Origin: Legionella sp. PC1000
GTDB taxonomy: Bacteria; Pseudomonadota; Gammaproteobacteria; Legionellales; Legionellaceae
Length of the DNA stretch: 64,000 nucleotides
Assembly (NCBI RefSeq): GCF_014109805.1
Contig: NZ_CP059400.1
Span: 1,892,001-1,956,000 of the forward strand
Direction: 5' to 3'
Under the pieces are notes generated by a model. It did not search any database. It saw only the letters and a list, made by a program, of their open reading frames with translations, and was not told the origin of the DNA. A program made the translations under genes and the position numbers. Shown here piece after piece: positions 35,823-43,478 of this stretch (position 1 is its first letter; each line of letters begins with the position of its first letter).

Positions 35823-37667
35823 CTACTTCAATTCAGGTGTTTTCCCTTCCTTGAATTCGACTGGCTCAGGATATTGGCGCCCCCCCAGGAGTATTTTTGG
35901 ATAACTAGCTGTTAACGTAGTTACCGAGGTGCTTTGGCGTGTTGCTGGCCTTGTTGTTTGCTGTTGGATTACTTGCTTTGTAATGGCAGGGATGTCAATA
36001 GAAACACCGTATTGCTTCATCATCTGCAGACCTGCTTCATCGATAGCAGGCGGTTCATCATCGAGTGCAGCGTCTAATGGTGCCTGGATAATATGCATGA
36101 ATAGCGCTTTAAATTGGAGCGGGCTACACTGTTTTTTGATGAGCATTGGTTGCGCACCATGACTAAATGCCGCAATTAAGAAGCGAATTAGATTATTATT
36201 GTTTTCTTGCCAAAATGCAGAATCATCAGGAATGGCTACAAGTAACTTGGCAAACATATGGATGAACTCACGATGTTGCCTGGTATCTAAGAGCATGACG
36301 TAGGATAATAATTGGGTGGCAAGTGCCTCCAAGTCAGATTTGGCTTCGTTATCCAAGTGAAGCAATACCTCGAGCTGATGTTTAACGAGTAAGGTACAAT
36401 AGGGCTGGATGGTTTCTAATTGTGCTTCTACCGTTAGCACTTTGCTGTTGTCGCCTTGAGATAAGTGAGCCATCATTTTTAATAGCAACTTTGCAAGCGC
36501 TACCTTTTCGGTCAGTGCCAAGACCGACGATTCGTGGGCAAAGGAGCTGAGTTTTTCAAAAACACTCCGAAGATAGGTATGGTTAGCCCCCAGGCGCTCT
36601 AAATCTTCATTGATAAACAACAAGCAATCGGAGGGGCGCTGAAGCGCCTTGAATGCCGCACATTGCGTGGCTATGGCTTTGCTGTCTAACCGATGAATTC
36701 GTGCCAAAGCATAGTCTTTTAATGCCGATGCAGGAAAGCTTTTTATTTGAGTAATGCACTGCTGGACATCAACGTCCGCAGGTCGATATAAAATCGCGGC
36801 AATCGAGAAATATTTAAGGGCTAAGCCGGTGTTATTTTTCCGATAGAAAACAGCCAGGTTCCATGCAGCACTCGCATGCGCTGCCCTTATCGCTTGAAGG
36901 TATAATTGAACCGCTTTGTCATCACGCTCATTCTGGCTTAATTCTTTGCCTGCACGATTGTTTTGATACATCCACGCCAAGTTGCTTTGGGCTGGGACAT
37001 CTCCTGCTGTTGCCGCTTGAAGGTATAATTGAACCGCTTTGTCATCACGCTCATCCTGGCTTAATTCTTTGCCTGCACGACCTTCGATATACATCCATGC
37101 CAAGTTGTATTGGGCTAAGGCATATCCTGCTGTTGCCACTTGAAGGTATAATTGAACTGCTTTGTCATCACGCTCATCCTGGCGTAATTCTTTGCCTGCA
37201 CGACCTTCATCATACATCCATGCCAAGTTGTTTTTTGCTGGAGCATATCCTGCTGTTGCCGCTTGTAGGTATAATTGAACTGCTTTGTCATCACGCTCAT
37301 CCTGGCTTAATTCTTTGCCTGCACGATTGTTTCTATACATCCATGCCATCAGGTTTTGTGCTGGAGCATGGTGCTTTTCTGCTAGGGTAGAAAAAAGTTC
37401 CTGTGCTTTTTTATCCGATTGGGCTATGCCAATACCTAATAAATAGCACAATCCTAATTTAATATCTTCCGTGCTATCGCGCGATCTTGTTCGGGCTTCA
37501 AGAACCTCTTGCGTCAATGGGATAGAGTCAAGCGGTTCATTTTTTTTAAAAAAAAGTTCGGCAGAGATGCTTCCTGACATCCAGGCTTCATAAAGTGCTA
37601 AAACACCATCCAGGTTATTTCCCTCTTTAATCATTAATAAGGCTTTTTGGGTTGCTCGATCGTACAT
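35823..37667 (-). CDS. Sel1-repeat protein D (4 long repeats)
   Basis: 614 residues, same architecture as the other three: degenerate Sel1 unit near 70-105, four 41-residue units, conserved helical C-terminus. Like copy A it ends FKEGKTPELK, the form seen only in operon-final copies, and it is a single-gene unit. Its ATG overlaps the stop of a 28-codon leader frame. It carries several private changes (e.g. SIPLTQ, IKLGLCYLLGIG, DVPAQSNL, PADVDVQQC), so it separated from C-B-A before they separated from each other, at least in these segments. Confidence 0.88.
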   Translation of the reverse strand: MYDRATQKALLMIKEGNNLDGVLALYEAWMSGSISAELFFKKNEPLDSIPLTQEVLEARTRSRDSTEDIKLGLCYLLGIGIAQSDKKAQELFSTLAEKHHAPAQNLMAWMYRNNRAGKELSQDERDDKAVQLYLQAATAGYAPAKNNLAWMYDEGRAGKELRQDERDDKAVQLYLQVATAGYALAQYNLAWMYIEGRAGKELSQDERDDKAVQLYLQAATAGDVPAQSNLAWMYQNNRAGKELSQNERDDKAVQLYLQAIRAAHASAAWNLAVFYRKNNTGLALKYFSIAAILYRPADVDVQQCITQIKSFPASALKDYALARIHRLDSKAIATQCAAFKALQRPSDCLLFINEDLERLGANHTYLRSVFEKLSSFAHESSVLALTEKVALAKLLLKMMAHLSQGDNSKVLTVEAQLETIQPYCTLLVKHQLEVLLHLDNEAKSDLEALATQLLSYVMLLDTRQHREFIHMFAKLLVAIPDDSAFWQENNNNLIRFLIAAFSHGAQPMLIKKQCSPLQFKALFMHIIQAPLDAALDDEPPAIDEAGLQMMKQYGVSIDIPAITKQVIQQQTTRPATRQSTSVTTLTASYPKILLGGRQYPEPVEFKEGKTPELK

Positions 37668-37753
37668 TAATAGGTTCTCCTCATTTTCAATTCAGCTGGT
37701 ACCTCTTTCTTGAAATCGAATCTCTCGGGATAATGAATTGCTGGCATAAGCAT
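37667..37753 (-). CDS. 28-codon leader frame overlapping the Sel1 D gene
   Basis: Second copy of the leader described at 35460-35546 with the same residues and the same TAATG overlap with the downstream Sel1 start. Its exact conservation may only reflect the recent duplication of the whole upstream region. Confidence 0.55.
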   Translation of the reverse strand: MLMPAIHYPERFDFKKEVPAELKMRRTY

Positions 37754-37925
37754 TTCTCTATTCGGTAAAATTAATGACAAATTGTGCTTTATATGTCTTG
37801 CGGTTGCATCCGTGAAATTCACGTATTGACATATCAGGATAACTTGGATAAGTAGTAAGTCGGGATGGATGCTCGATAGGGTGCGTTCTTGCTGGCGCTT
37901 TAATTTTATTTAACTTTGAAAATTA
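37668..37925. repeat. 258-bp upstream region duplicated before two Sel1 genes, copy 2
   Basis: Counterpart of 35461-35718; homology stops at GAAAAT, after which the two copies diverge. It marks the right edge of the duplicated Sel1 block. 37926-38046 shows nothing recognisable. Confidence 0.85.
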
Positions 37926-38046
37926 TAGGTTAAGAGTTAAGGTTTTGTGTTCTTGTTATTTGCCCCCGGAAATGGGGAAGAGTCCACAATTTCTCAAAAA
38001 CCAGATGCTTAGTCTGTAGGAAAAAACTTAAGTCTTTGATTTTAAA

Positions 38047-38599
38047 TGGCGCGCCCGGAAGGATTTTATTACGTAGGATTAAATTGCAGCATTAAATTTA
38101 ATTAGTTCCCAGATTCAAGGGAAGGATAGATTCGTCGCATACTTTGTTCGCTCCTTACCGCTTTGCGGTGCGCTGAAGCGCATCCAAAATACTTCGCCGT
38201 ACTTCGTGCTCTTCGCTTCGCATTTTGTCGAACCTCGTTCGGTTCGAACACTTCCGGGCCAATGATATTGGAGTTTTGTTATAGTTTTCGGAGTGATTCT
38301 TATTTTGTGATTTTTATTGAGAATGGCGCGCCCGGAAGGATTTATTGCGTAAGAATAAATTGCAGCATTAAATTTGCATAGTTCCAAGATTCAAGGGAAG
38401 GATAGATTCGTTGCTCACTTTGTTCGCTCCTCACCGCTTCGCGGCGCGCTGAAGCGCGTCCAAAATACTTCGCCGCACTCCGTGCTCTTCGCTTCGCATT
38501 TTGTCGAACCTCGTTCGGTTCGAACCTTCCGGGCCAATTACATTGAGGCTTTGTTCTAGATTTCGGAGTGATTTTTATTTAGTTCTTCGATCTTAGGAA
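38047..38599. repeat. 277-bp tandem repeat, two units, each starting with a tRNA-Arg 3' end
   Basis: Units start at 38047 and 38324 with TGGCGCGCCCGGAAGGAT and a third start at 38600 is the full attachment site, giving periods of 277 and 276 bp. Each unit contains GATTCAAGGGAAGGATAGAT, CTTTGTTCGCTCC, GCGCTGAAGCGC and a TTCGAACxxTTCCGGGCCAAT segment that partly mirrors the tRNA end. No coding frame. This is what repeated insertion or recombination at the tRNA locus would leave. Confidence 0.85.
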
Positions 38600-38646
38600 T
38601 GGCGCGCCCGGAAGGATTCGAACCTCCGACCCCCTGGTTCGTAGCC
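38600..38646 (-). other. attachment site: 3' half of tRNA-Arg(ACG)
   Basis: The complement reads GGCTACGAACCAGGGGGTCG through GAGGTTCGAATCCTTCC to GGGCGCGCCA: anticodon loop CTACGAA, 3' anticodon stem, variable region, T-arm, acceptor 3' strand, discriminator and CCA. The 5' half does not follow (AAGTAGAA instead of CCTGG before GGCTACG), so this is not an intact tRNA gene but the duplicated 3' end that integrases leave as att. It bounds the conjugative element on its left. Confidence 0.88.
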
Positions 38647-38954
38647 TTCTACTTGTTATTTAAAATCTATAATAATCAATACCTTGCGATGCATCAAAAT
38701 CATAAAAAACTGCCTAAAACTGCCATGAACCACCTAGTACAGTCACAGTTATGCCACAATTTATGACACAGAATTCTTATTTGTAATTAATAAAATTTTA
38801 ATGATTAGATAAATATAGGATTTATGAATTTCATATAATTTTTTACAAAAAAGGTCTATTTGTGGAACGTACTTATAGCCTCAGATTTTTTTTATAACCA
38901 TCCGTTCTGATCTAAAAATATGTTTTCTATGCAGAAAGTTGTATAGACAGTTAT

Positions 38955-40301
38955 TTAAAATCTGCTTTGAGTAAAACTTATCTTATTTAATAATTCTAAT
39001 GTATTAATTTTTCTACTATTTATATTAACAACATCATCTATTTTATTTTCACTTAATATATACCTTTCCCAAAAGTACTGAACTTGAACAGGAGAGATCT
39101 TTTGCACAAGATAAAATCCGGAAGCAACGATAACCGCAATTGAAATTATTAAAATTAATAAATTTATCCAACCCGGGGTTTCCTCAAAAAATTGAATATT
39201 TTTATTTGGTTTCTTTTTTAATTTACTAGCTTCAACTTGCTCATCTGATGGATTTGTAGAACTATTCAGGTTTGAAAACTTAAATTGAAATCCAGGATAC
39301 TTATTATAAGCAATTTTACAGCTTGGGCACTGCCAATCAGGAGTTAGCTCATTTTCTTTACGAATATGGTCACAATTTGGGCATTTTATGAGTGATTTAT
39401 CGTCATCGAATAATTGATTACTTTCTAAACCCTCTTTTTGATTATCTTCTGATGGAGGTTTATTAACAGTATGAATCATTTCTTTTTCAGTTGGTGAGGA
39501 TGTATTAATAAAATTTGTTAAGCTAGCATGTTTGGTGTTCAAATCATTATATTCACCAAAATTAAAACAATAACTTTCTAATTCTTCTTTTTTATAAACA
39601 AAAACAATGATGTTACCTTGATTTTGAGTGGCAATAATATTCTTTTTGAATAAAAATTGTTGTAGTTTGTCTTTTATTTTATTTATAGTACTCTCGATCG
39701 AATTAGAAATAGTTTTATGAACTAAATATAAACTTTCAATATATTGCTTTAAGCAGAATGTAAGGTGATAAATGTCAGCTTCCGAGGGAAGACTCGAATT
39801 TGTCTCTCCACCAAATGTTGATTTTGAAACATGTTTATCTATCAAAGAATTTAGATTTTCTTTTTTATGAAGGCAGTTCATCCCAAACACTAATATAGAT
39901 AATGGTTTTTTTTTATGAAGTGAAAATTTTCTCAAATTTTCTATTAAATTAAAGCTGGTAGAATTCGATAATTGATAATCAAATAGGTTCTTAAATTGAT
40001 CTGGAGCTAGCTTTTCGCTTTCATTCCAATAGACTGTAAACAAGCTCAATAGGCTCATTAATTTTTCATTTAATTCAGATAGGTAATTGTGTATTAGGAA
40101 CATCTTACTTTCTCTTTGTTCAATGCTTATATGTGATAATGTAAGTTCATAATTTATGAAATTGTGTATGATGGCTTCAAAATTTTTCTCAAAGCTTATA
40201 GCAGAATCGACAATTTCGTTAACTTTTTTCAAAAAAGTTAACTCCTCGTCTGATATTGGTATCCTTTCTACCGACGAAATAGAGCCATTTATTTCAAGCA
40301 T
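38955..40301 (-). CDS. unknown zinc-ribbon, single-pass membrane protein at the element border
   Basis: 448 residues, not recognised. Residues 1-260 are helical and hydrophilic with long Lys/Asn/Ser-rich stretches. A zinc ribbon follows: CPNC (307-310) and CPSC (325-328). After a Lys-rich linker one membrane helix spans about 377-399 (PGWINLLILIISIAVIVASG), with a 45-residue tail. This gives a probably cytoplasmic sensor-like N-terminus anchored by one helix. Base composition is more AT-rich than the tra genes, suggesting a separate origin. Position between att and the repressor is typical of cargo such as defence, exclusion or regulation genes; none can be claimed from sequence. Confidence 0.75.
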   Translation of the reverse strand: MLEINGSISSVERIPISDEELTFLKKVNEIVDSAISFEKNFEAIIHNFINYELTLSHISIEQRESKMFLIHNYLSELNEKLMSLLSLFTVYWNESEKLAPDQFKNLFDYQLSNSTSFNLIENLRKFSLHKKKPLSILVFGMNCLHKKENLNSLIDKHVSKSTFGGETNSSLPSEADIYHLTFCLKQYIESLYLVHKTISNSIESTINKIKDKLQQFLFKKNIIATQNQGNIIVFVYKKEELESYCFNFGEYNDLNTKHASLTNFINTSSPTEKEMIHTVNKPPSEDNQKEGLESNQLFDDDKSLIKCPNCDHIRKENELTPDWQCPSCKIAYNKYPGFQFKFSNLNSSTNPSDEQVEASKLKKKPNKNIQFFEETPGWINLLILIISIAVIVASGFYLVQKISPVQVQYFWERYILSENKIDDVVNINSRKINTLELLNKISFTQSRF

Positions 40302-40573
40302 AACAGTCTCATAGTTCCTTTTATATTATTATAGAGCATATGAGTTGTTGGATCTTAATAAAGAGGTTTCAAAACAAGATTGTGCATTTAGTTTTTATTT
40401 GGATTTATTAATCAAACCCAACGAAGCGATACTCTATTTTTGCCCCTTATTGAGTTCAATAAGGTTATCAGCTTAAGATAATCATTTAGTATTTATAAAA
40501 AAATTTAATACGTGGATCTACAACTATTAGGTAAAAATATAAGGAGCACTTAGGAATAGAGTTATAGCAAGTT

Positions 40574-41254
40574 CTATTTTATTTTTCTATTCAAATAAAA
40601 AACAACAGCAATAATTTTGAATGAAACTTTAGAGTCAATTAATGTATTAGCCCAATCTTCATTTAATGCTATTAATTCAAATAAATGCTCTGATGTAGAA
40701 ATAGATAATTGCTTATATTTACGAATGATGATCTCCTCATCCTTTCCAACTTTAACCGCAACAAAATCTCCTGGATTTAGTTTTGCACTTGGATTAAAAA
40801 TTAAAATATCATTTGTTCTGAATTCAGGTTCCATACTATTGTCTTTAATTTGTAACGCAAATGCATTTTCATCTATTTGATTTGATATGTCAGGGCTGAC
40901 AGGTACAAAAGTTATTTTTTCGGGATGAAGCTCATCTTTAATTTTTTGTATATAAAAACTCGGATCACAAGCTTGTTTGTAGTCCAGCAATGGTATTAAT
41001 GTCCCCATTCCAGAGTTTCTGCTAATTTCACCATCTCGGACATCGGACAATCCCATCAAAAAAGCAGGGGATACTTCTAAAGCTTTTGCTAACTGCGTAA
41101 TTTCTTCCGGGCCAGGGGTTCTTTCTCCACGTTCATAATTGTTAATTCGAGAAATATTCAAACTATCGGTCAATTCAGCCAATGCCTTCCTAGTCAACCC
41201 TTTGGTTGTGCGTTCGTGTTTTATTCGCAATCCAATTTTTTCTTTGACATTCAT
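40574..41254 (-). CDS. prpA: LexA/CI-like repressor with XRE HTH and S24 peptidase fold (PrpA-type)
   Basis: 226 residues from the ATG at 41254, the natural start of the helix-turn-helix domain; upstream codons to 41317 lack support. HTH_XRE at about 4-65 (LRIKHERTTKGLTRKALAEL ... ISRINNYERGERTPGP). The S24 domain at about 110-220 has the Ser-Lys dyad Ser140 (KDNSMEP) and Lys168 (VAVKVGK), as in LexA and phage CI. A clear Ala-Gly self-cleavage site is not visible between the domains (NSGMGTLIPL is the nearest). Legionella elements carry such a repressor, PrpA, divergent from lvrABC. It likely represses the divergent promoter and may respond to DNA damage. Confidence 0.85.
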   Translation of the reverse strand: MNVKEKIGLRIKHERTTKGLTRKALAELTDSLNISRINNYERGERTPGPEEITQLAKALEVSPAFLMGLSDVRDGEISRNSGMGTLIPLLDYKQACDPSFYIQKIKDELHPEKITFVPVSPDISNQIDENAFALQIKDNSMEPEFRTNDILIFNPSAKLNPGDFVAVKVGKDEEIIIRKYKQLSISTSEHLFELIALNEDWANTLIDSKVSFKIIAVVFYLNRKIK

Positions 41255-41302
41255 ATCGTTACTGAGCCTTCCAATTTCTAAGAAATAAAAAATTAGCAGA
41301 TA

Positions 41303-41345
41303 TTGACAAAAGCTCAATACGTGCTAAATTATACTCTTTAAGAGT
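41303..41345 (+). promoter_or_regulatory. candidate lvrA promoter with overlapping palindromic operator
   Basis: TTGACA (41303-41308) and TAAATT (41325-41330) with 16-bp spacing make a sigma-70-like promoter pointing to lvrA. Immediately after it lies the palindrome ACTCTT-T-AAGAGT (41333-41345), placed where a bound repressor would block transcription start. Related half-sites (GCTC, AGAGTA) recur at 41311 and 41360. It is the best candidate operator for the PrpA-like repressor. Confidence 0.5.
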
Positions 41346-41442
41346 TAAATTGCTCGATTAGAGTATTTTTGTGTAATCCATCGTTTAAAAGATAACACAA
41401 TAAGAACTTTATGACGATAGGTAGAAGGAGCGAAGTGAGTAA

Positions 41443-42297
41443 ATGGATTTCAAAATTAATCATCAGGAGTTAGATGCATTAAGTGGCTTGCCACATATCC
41501 AGCGCTTGGCATATCTAATGGGAATTAGGCCTTATATGGATGGTAAAACTGGATTAGTCGGAATTAAACGACGGATTAGCCACCAATCAATATCAGAACA
41601 CTTGTATGTTGATCCTCATCAAGGGATTAAAAGTCAGAATTTTTCAAGAGATCAGGTTCGACGAGCGTTATATGGTTTAGTCCGTGCGGGTGTAATTACT
41701 ATTCAGTCAGAAGGAATGCAGTTGATTTTAAAATGTGAATTAGCAACAATGCATTATTCTGTCCAAAATAAAGCCGCCATAAACCCGCCAAAGAAAGCCG
41801 CCATAAACCCGCACAATGAAAGTCTTGTAGAGACTAGGCTATCTTACGTTGAGCCACAAATAGCCAACATAGCAGAATCATCAAAAGCCGCCATACCTCT
41901 AAAAGAAGATAATTATATTTATTTATTATCGCGATTCGAACAATTTTGGTCGCTTTACCCAGAGAAAAAATCTAAACCCAAAGCACAAGCAGCATTTTTA
42001 CAACTTAATCCAAGTGCTTTGTTATTTAAGCAAATCATGAACAGATTACAAGCCCAAATCCATCATGTTGAAACCATGAAAGTCAAGGGTGGATGGGTCG
42101 CGGAATGGAAATATCCTGCCAATTGGTTGGCACATCGCTGTTGGGAGGACGAAATCACTGAAATGAAGCAGGAGAGTCATCATGAAACACATTGGAAGCC
42201 TCATCCACATGAATCCACAAGAGACCCATTTTGGAACCCCAGTGAAGAAGACCATGAACCCGAAAGAACCAACATCGTCCATTTCCCGAGAGGTTAA
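41443..42297 (+). CDS. lvrA: LvrA, conjugative-element regulatory protein
   Basis: 284 residues. The N-terminal 110 residues, starting HIQRLAYLMGIRPYMDGKTG, form a winged-helix-like DNA-binding or replication-type domain; a linker with repeated KAAINP/KAAIP motifs follows (about 108-155), then a second conserved block (EQFWSLYPEKKSKPKAQAAF ... GGWVAEWKYPANWL) similar to phage replication/regulatory proteins, and an acidic His-rich tail. In Legionella lvrA heads the lvrABC block next to the repressor gene of T4ASS islands. Exact biochemical role is unknown. A GGAG lies 12 bases before the ATG, a rather long spacing. A broken copy lies at 29197. Confidence 0.88.
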   Translation: MDFKINHQELDALSGLPHIQRLAYLMGIRPYMDGKTGLVGIKRRISHQSISEHLYVDPHQGIKSQNFSRDQVRRALYGLVRAGVITIQSEGMQLILKCELATMHYSVQNKAAINPPKKAAINPHNESLVETRLSYVEPQIANIAESSKAAIPLKEDNYIYLLSRFEQFWSLYPEKKSKPKAQAAFLQLNPSALLFKQIMNRLQAQIHHVETMKVKGGWVAEWKYPANWLAHRCWEDEITEMKQESHHETHWKPHPHESTRDPFWNPSEEDHEPERTNIVHFPRG

Positions 42298-42637
42298 TCC
42301 CAAAAGCAAACTTATTGAAACCTTGTTTTCAAAGTTTGCAGCTTTTTATGGTCACATTTGGAGAAGCCAGTTTAAGAGTGAAGGATTTTTGGAGTATGCA
42401 AAAAAAGAATGGCAAGAAGGTTTGAGTGGGTTTAGCGAAAACACGCTTAATAAAGCCATCATTCAATGCCGCGAGTTTTATGAGTTGCCTCCTTCTTTAC
42501 CACAAATGATCGCATGCTGTCGGGAGATTAAAAAACGAACTCAGTTCTATGTGGTTAAGAAGAATCATGTACCTGCAAAACAAGAGGTTGTTCTTACTCA
42601 TTTAAACAAGTGTAAAGAAATTTTAACCAAAAAATAA
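42182..42637 (+). CDS. lvrB: LvrB, conjugative-element regulatory protein
   Basis: 151 residues. The ATG at 42182 has GGAG seven bases upstream, so the gene overlaps the end of lvrA by 116 bp in another frame. The conserved part begins near residue 40 (KSKLIETLFSKFAAFYGHIW ... KAIIQCREFYELPPSLPQMI ... CCREIKK), which resembles the replication-protein-P/DnaC-loader type of phage proteins. Internal Met codons at 42209 and 42254 would avoid much of the overlap. It belongs to the lvrABC control block; function is not established. Confidence 0.8.
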   Translation: MKHIGSLIHMNPQETHFGTPVKKTMNPKEPTSSISREVNPKSKLIETLFSKFAAFYGHIWRSQFKSEGFLEYAKKEWQEGLSGFSENTLNKAIIQCREFYELPPSLPQMIACCREIKKRTQFYVVKKNHVPAKQEVVLTHLNKCKEILTKK

Positions 42638-42649
42638 AGGAAAAACATC

Positions 42650-42847
42650 ATGTTGGTTTTAAGCAGAAAAATTGGAGAAAAAGTGGTGATTGGTAATGGG
42701 GAGATCGAGGTTCAGGTTTTGTGCTCTCGAGGAAATAAGCTCCTTTTGGGATTTAAGGTGCCAGAGAGTATGGGGGTCGAACGAGAGGAAGACTTTCTAA
42801 AAAAAATATTACAAGTTCCGGAGTTTTTAAAAGTAAATCATGCTTAA
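42650..42847 (+). CDS. lvrC: LvrC/CsrT, CsrA-family RNA-binding regulator
   Basis: 65 residues. Typical CsrA: MLVLSRKIGEKVVIGNGEI, VQVLCSRGNKLLLGFKVPES, then VEREEDFLKKI. CsrA dimers bind GGA motifs in mRNA leaders and control translation. The helper arginine of E. coli CsrA (Arg44) falls in VPESMGVERE, so RNA contacts look partly changed. Element-encoded CsrA paralogs (CsrT) of Legionella are known to control transfer of the element and can cross-talk with life-cycle regulation. AAAGGAAAAAC precedes the ATG; the tra operon starts right after. Confidence 0.92.
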   Translation: MLVLSRKIGEKVVIGNGEIEVQVLCSRGNKLLLGFKVPESMGVEREEDFLKKILQVPEFLKVNHA

Positions 42848-42871
42848 CCAATGAATCATAAGGAGAGTGAA

Positions 42872-43159
42872 ATGCAAAAACAAAATACCCTCATAAAAAT
42901 CTTTAAAGGAGTCATCAGTACTTTATGTGGTTTTCTTCTTTCATCAAGCCTATGGGCTAATGATCTTTTATCCAAAGCCTTGGAAGGTGATGTTAAGGAT
43001 TCATTAGGAAGCGGTTCGATGTTTTGGAAAGTATTTATTTTGGTGGACATCATTTTAGCCACAGCTATGGCTGTTAAAAGTAAGAATCCAATGGTTTTTG
43101 TTGGTGTTACTGCGGTTGCCTTTATTCCAGCATTTTTATTGAAAACATTCGTGTTTTAA
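42872..43159 (+). CDS. traA: TraA-like F-type pilin
   Basis: 95 residues from ATG 42872, where AAGGAG sits seven bases upstream (an ATG at 42851 has none). A long signal peptide (about 1-28) ends SSSLWA, a good cleavage site, leaving a mature protein of about 67 residues with two hydrophobic helices (FWKVFILVDIILATAMAV and FVGVTAVAFIPAFLLKTFVF), the F-pilin shape. It is placed directly before traL, exactly where F carries traA. Sequence similarity to F pilin itself is low; the assignment rests on size, topology and position. Confidence 0.75.
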   Translation: MQKQNTLIKIFKGVISTLCGFLLSSSLWANDLLSKALEGDVKDSLGSGSMFWKVFILVDIILATAMAVKSKNPMVFVGVTAVAFIPAFLLKTFVF

Positions 43160-43171
43160 GGAAGTTAAAAG

Positions 43172-43468
43172 ATGAGCACCATAAGTTATCAATTTTTGAG
43201 CCACATTGATGCACCCAAGAGAATACTCACTTTAACCTTGGATGAGCTAGTGGTCGCAGGATTGGGCTTTATGTTGCTCGTCATCAGTAATCAAAAAATT
43301 TTGGTATCACTATTTGGACTGGGGCTATTAAGCGGTTTGCGTTATTTGAAAAAAGGGGATGGACCAAAAGGATTGCTGGTATTGGCTTATTGGTATCTTC
43401 CCAGTGGATTGACGCAATTCTTTTTACCCCAATTACCACTGTCGCATCATCGAGTGTATGTGGCTTAA
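43172..43468 (+). CDS. traL: TraL, T4SS assembly protein
   Basis: 98 residues, near F TraL (91). Small inner-membrane protein needed for pilus assembly, equivalent to VirB3. The usual start of the family is visible (YQFLSHIDAPKRILTLTLDE), followed by a hydrophobic hairpin (LVVAGLGFMLLVIS and LVSLFGLGLLSGL) and GLLVLAYWYLP near the end. AAGGAAG precedes the ATG. Confidence 0.88.
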   Translation: MSTISYQFLSHIDAPKRILTLTLDELVVAGLGFMLLVISNQKILVSLFGLGLLSGLRYLKKGDGPKGLLVLAYWYLPSGLTQFFLPQLPLSHHRVYVA

Positions 43469-43478
43469 GGAGAAAGCA

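Noticed and set aside
38115-38559. Short frames on both strands in the tandem repeat
   Set aside because: They lie entirely in the tRNA-linked 277-bp repeat and change with unit differences; no coding character.
38600-38646. Complete tRNA-Arg gene
   Set aside because: Only the 3' half is present; the 5' acceptor, D-arm and 5' anticodon stem are absent.
42851-43000. oriT of the element near the start of the tra operon
   Set aside because: No convincing inverted repeat plus nick-like sequence was seen; oriT is more likely beyond traI or near the far end.
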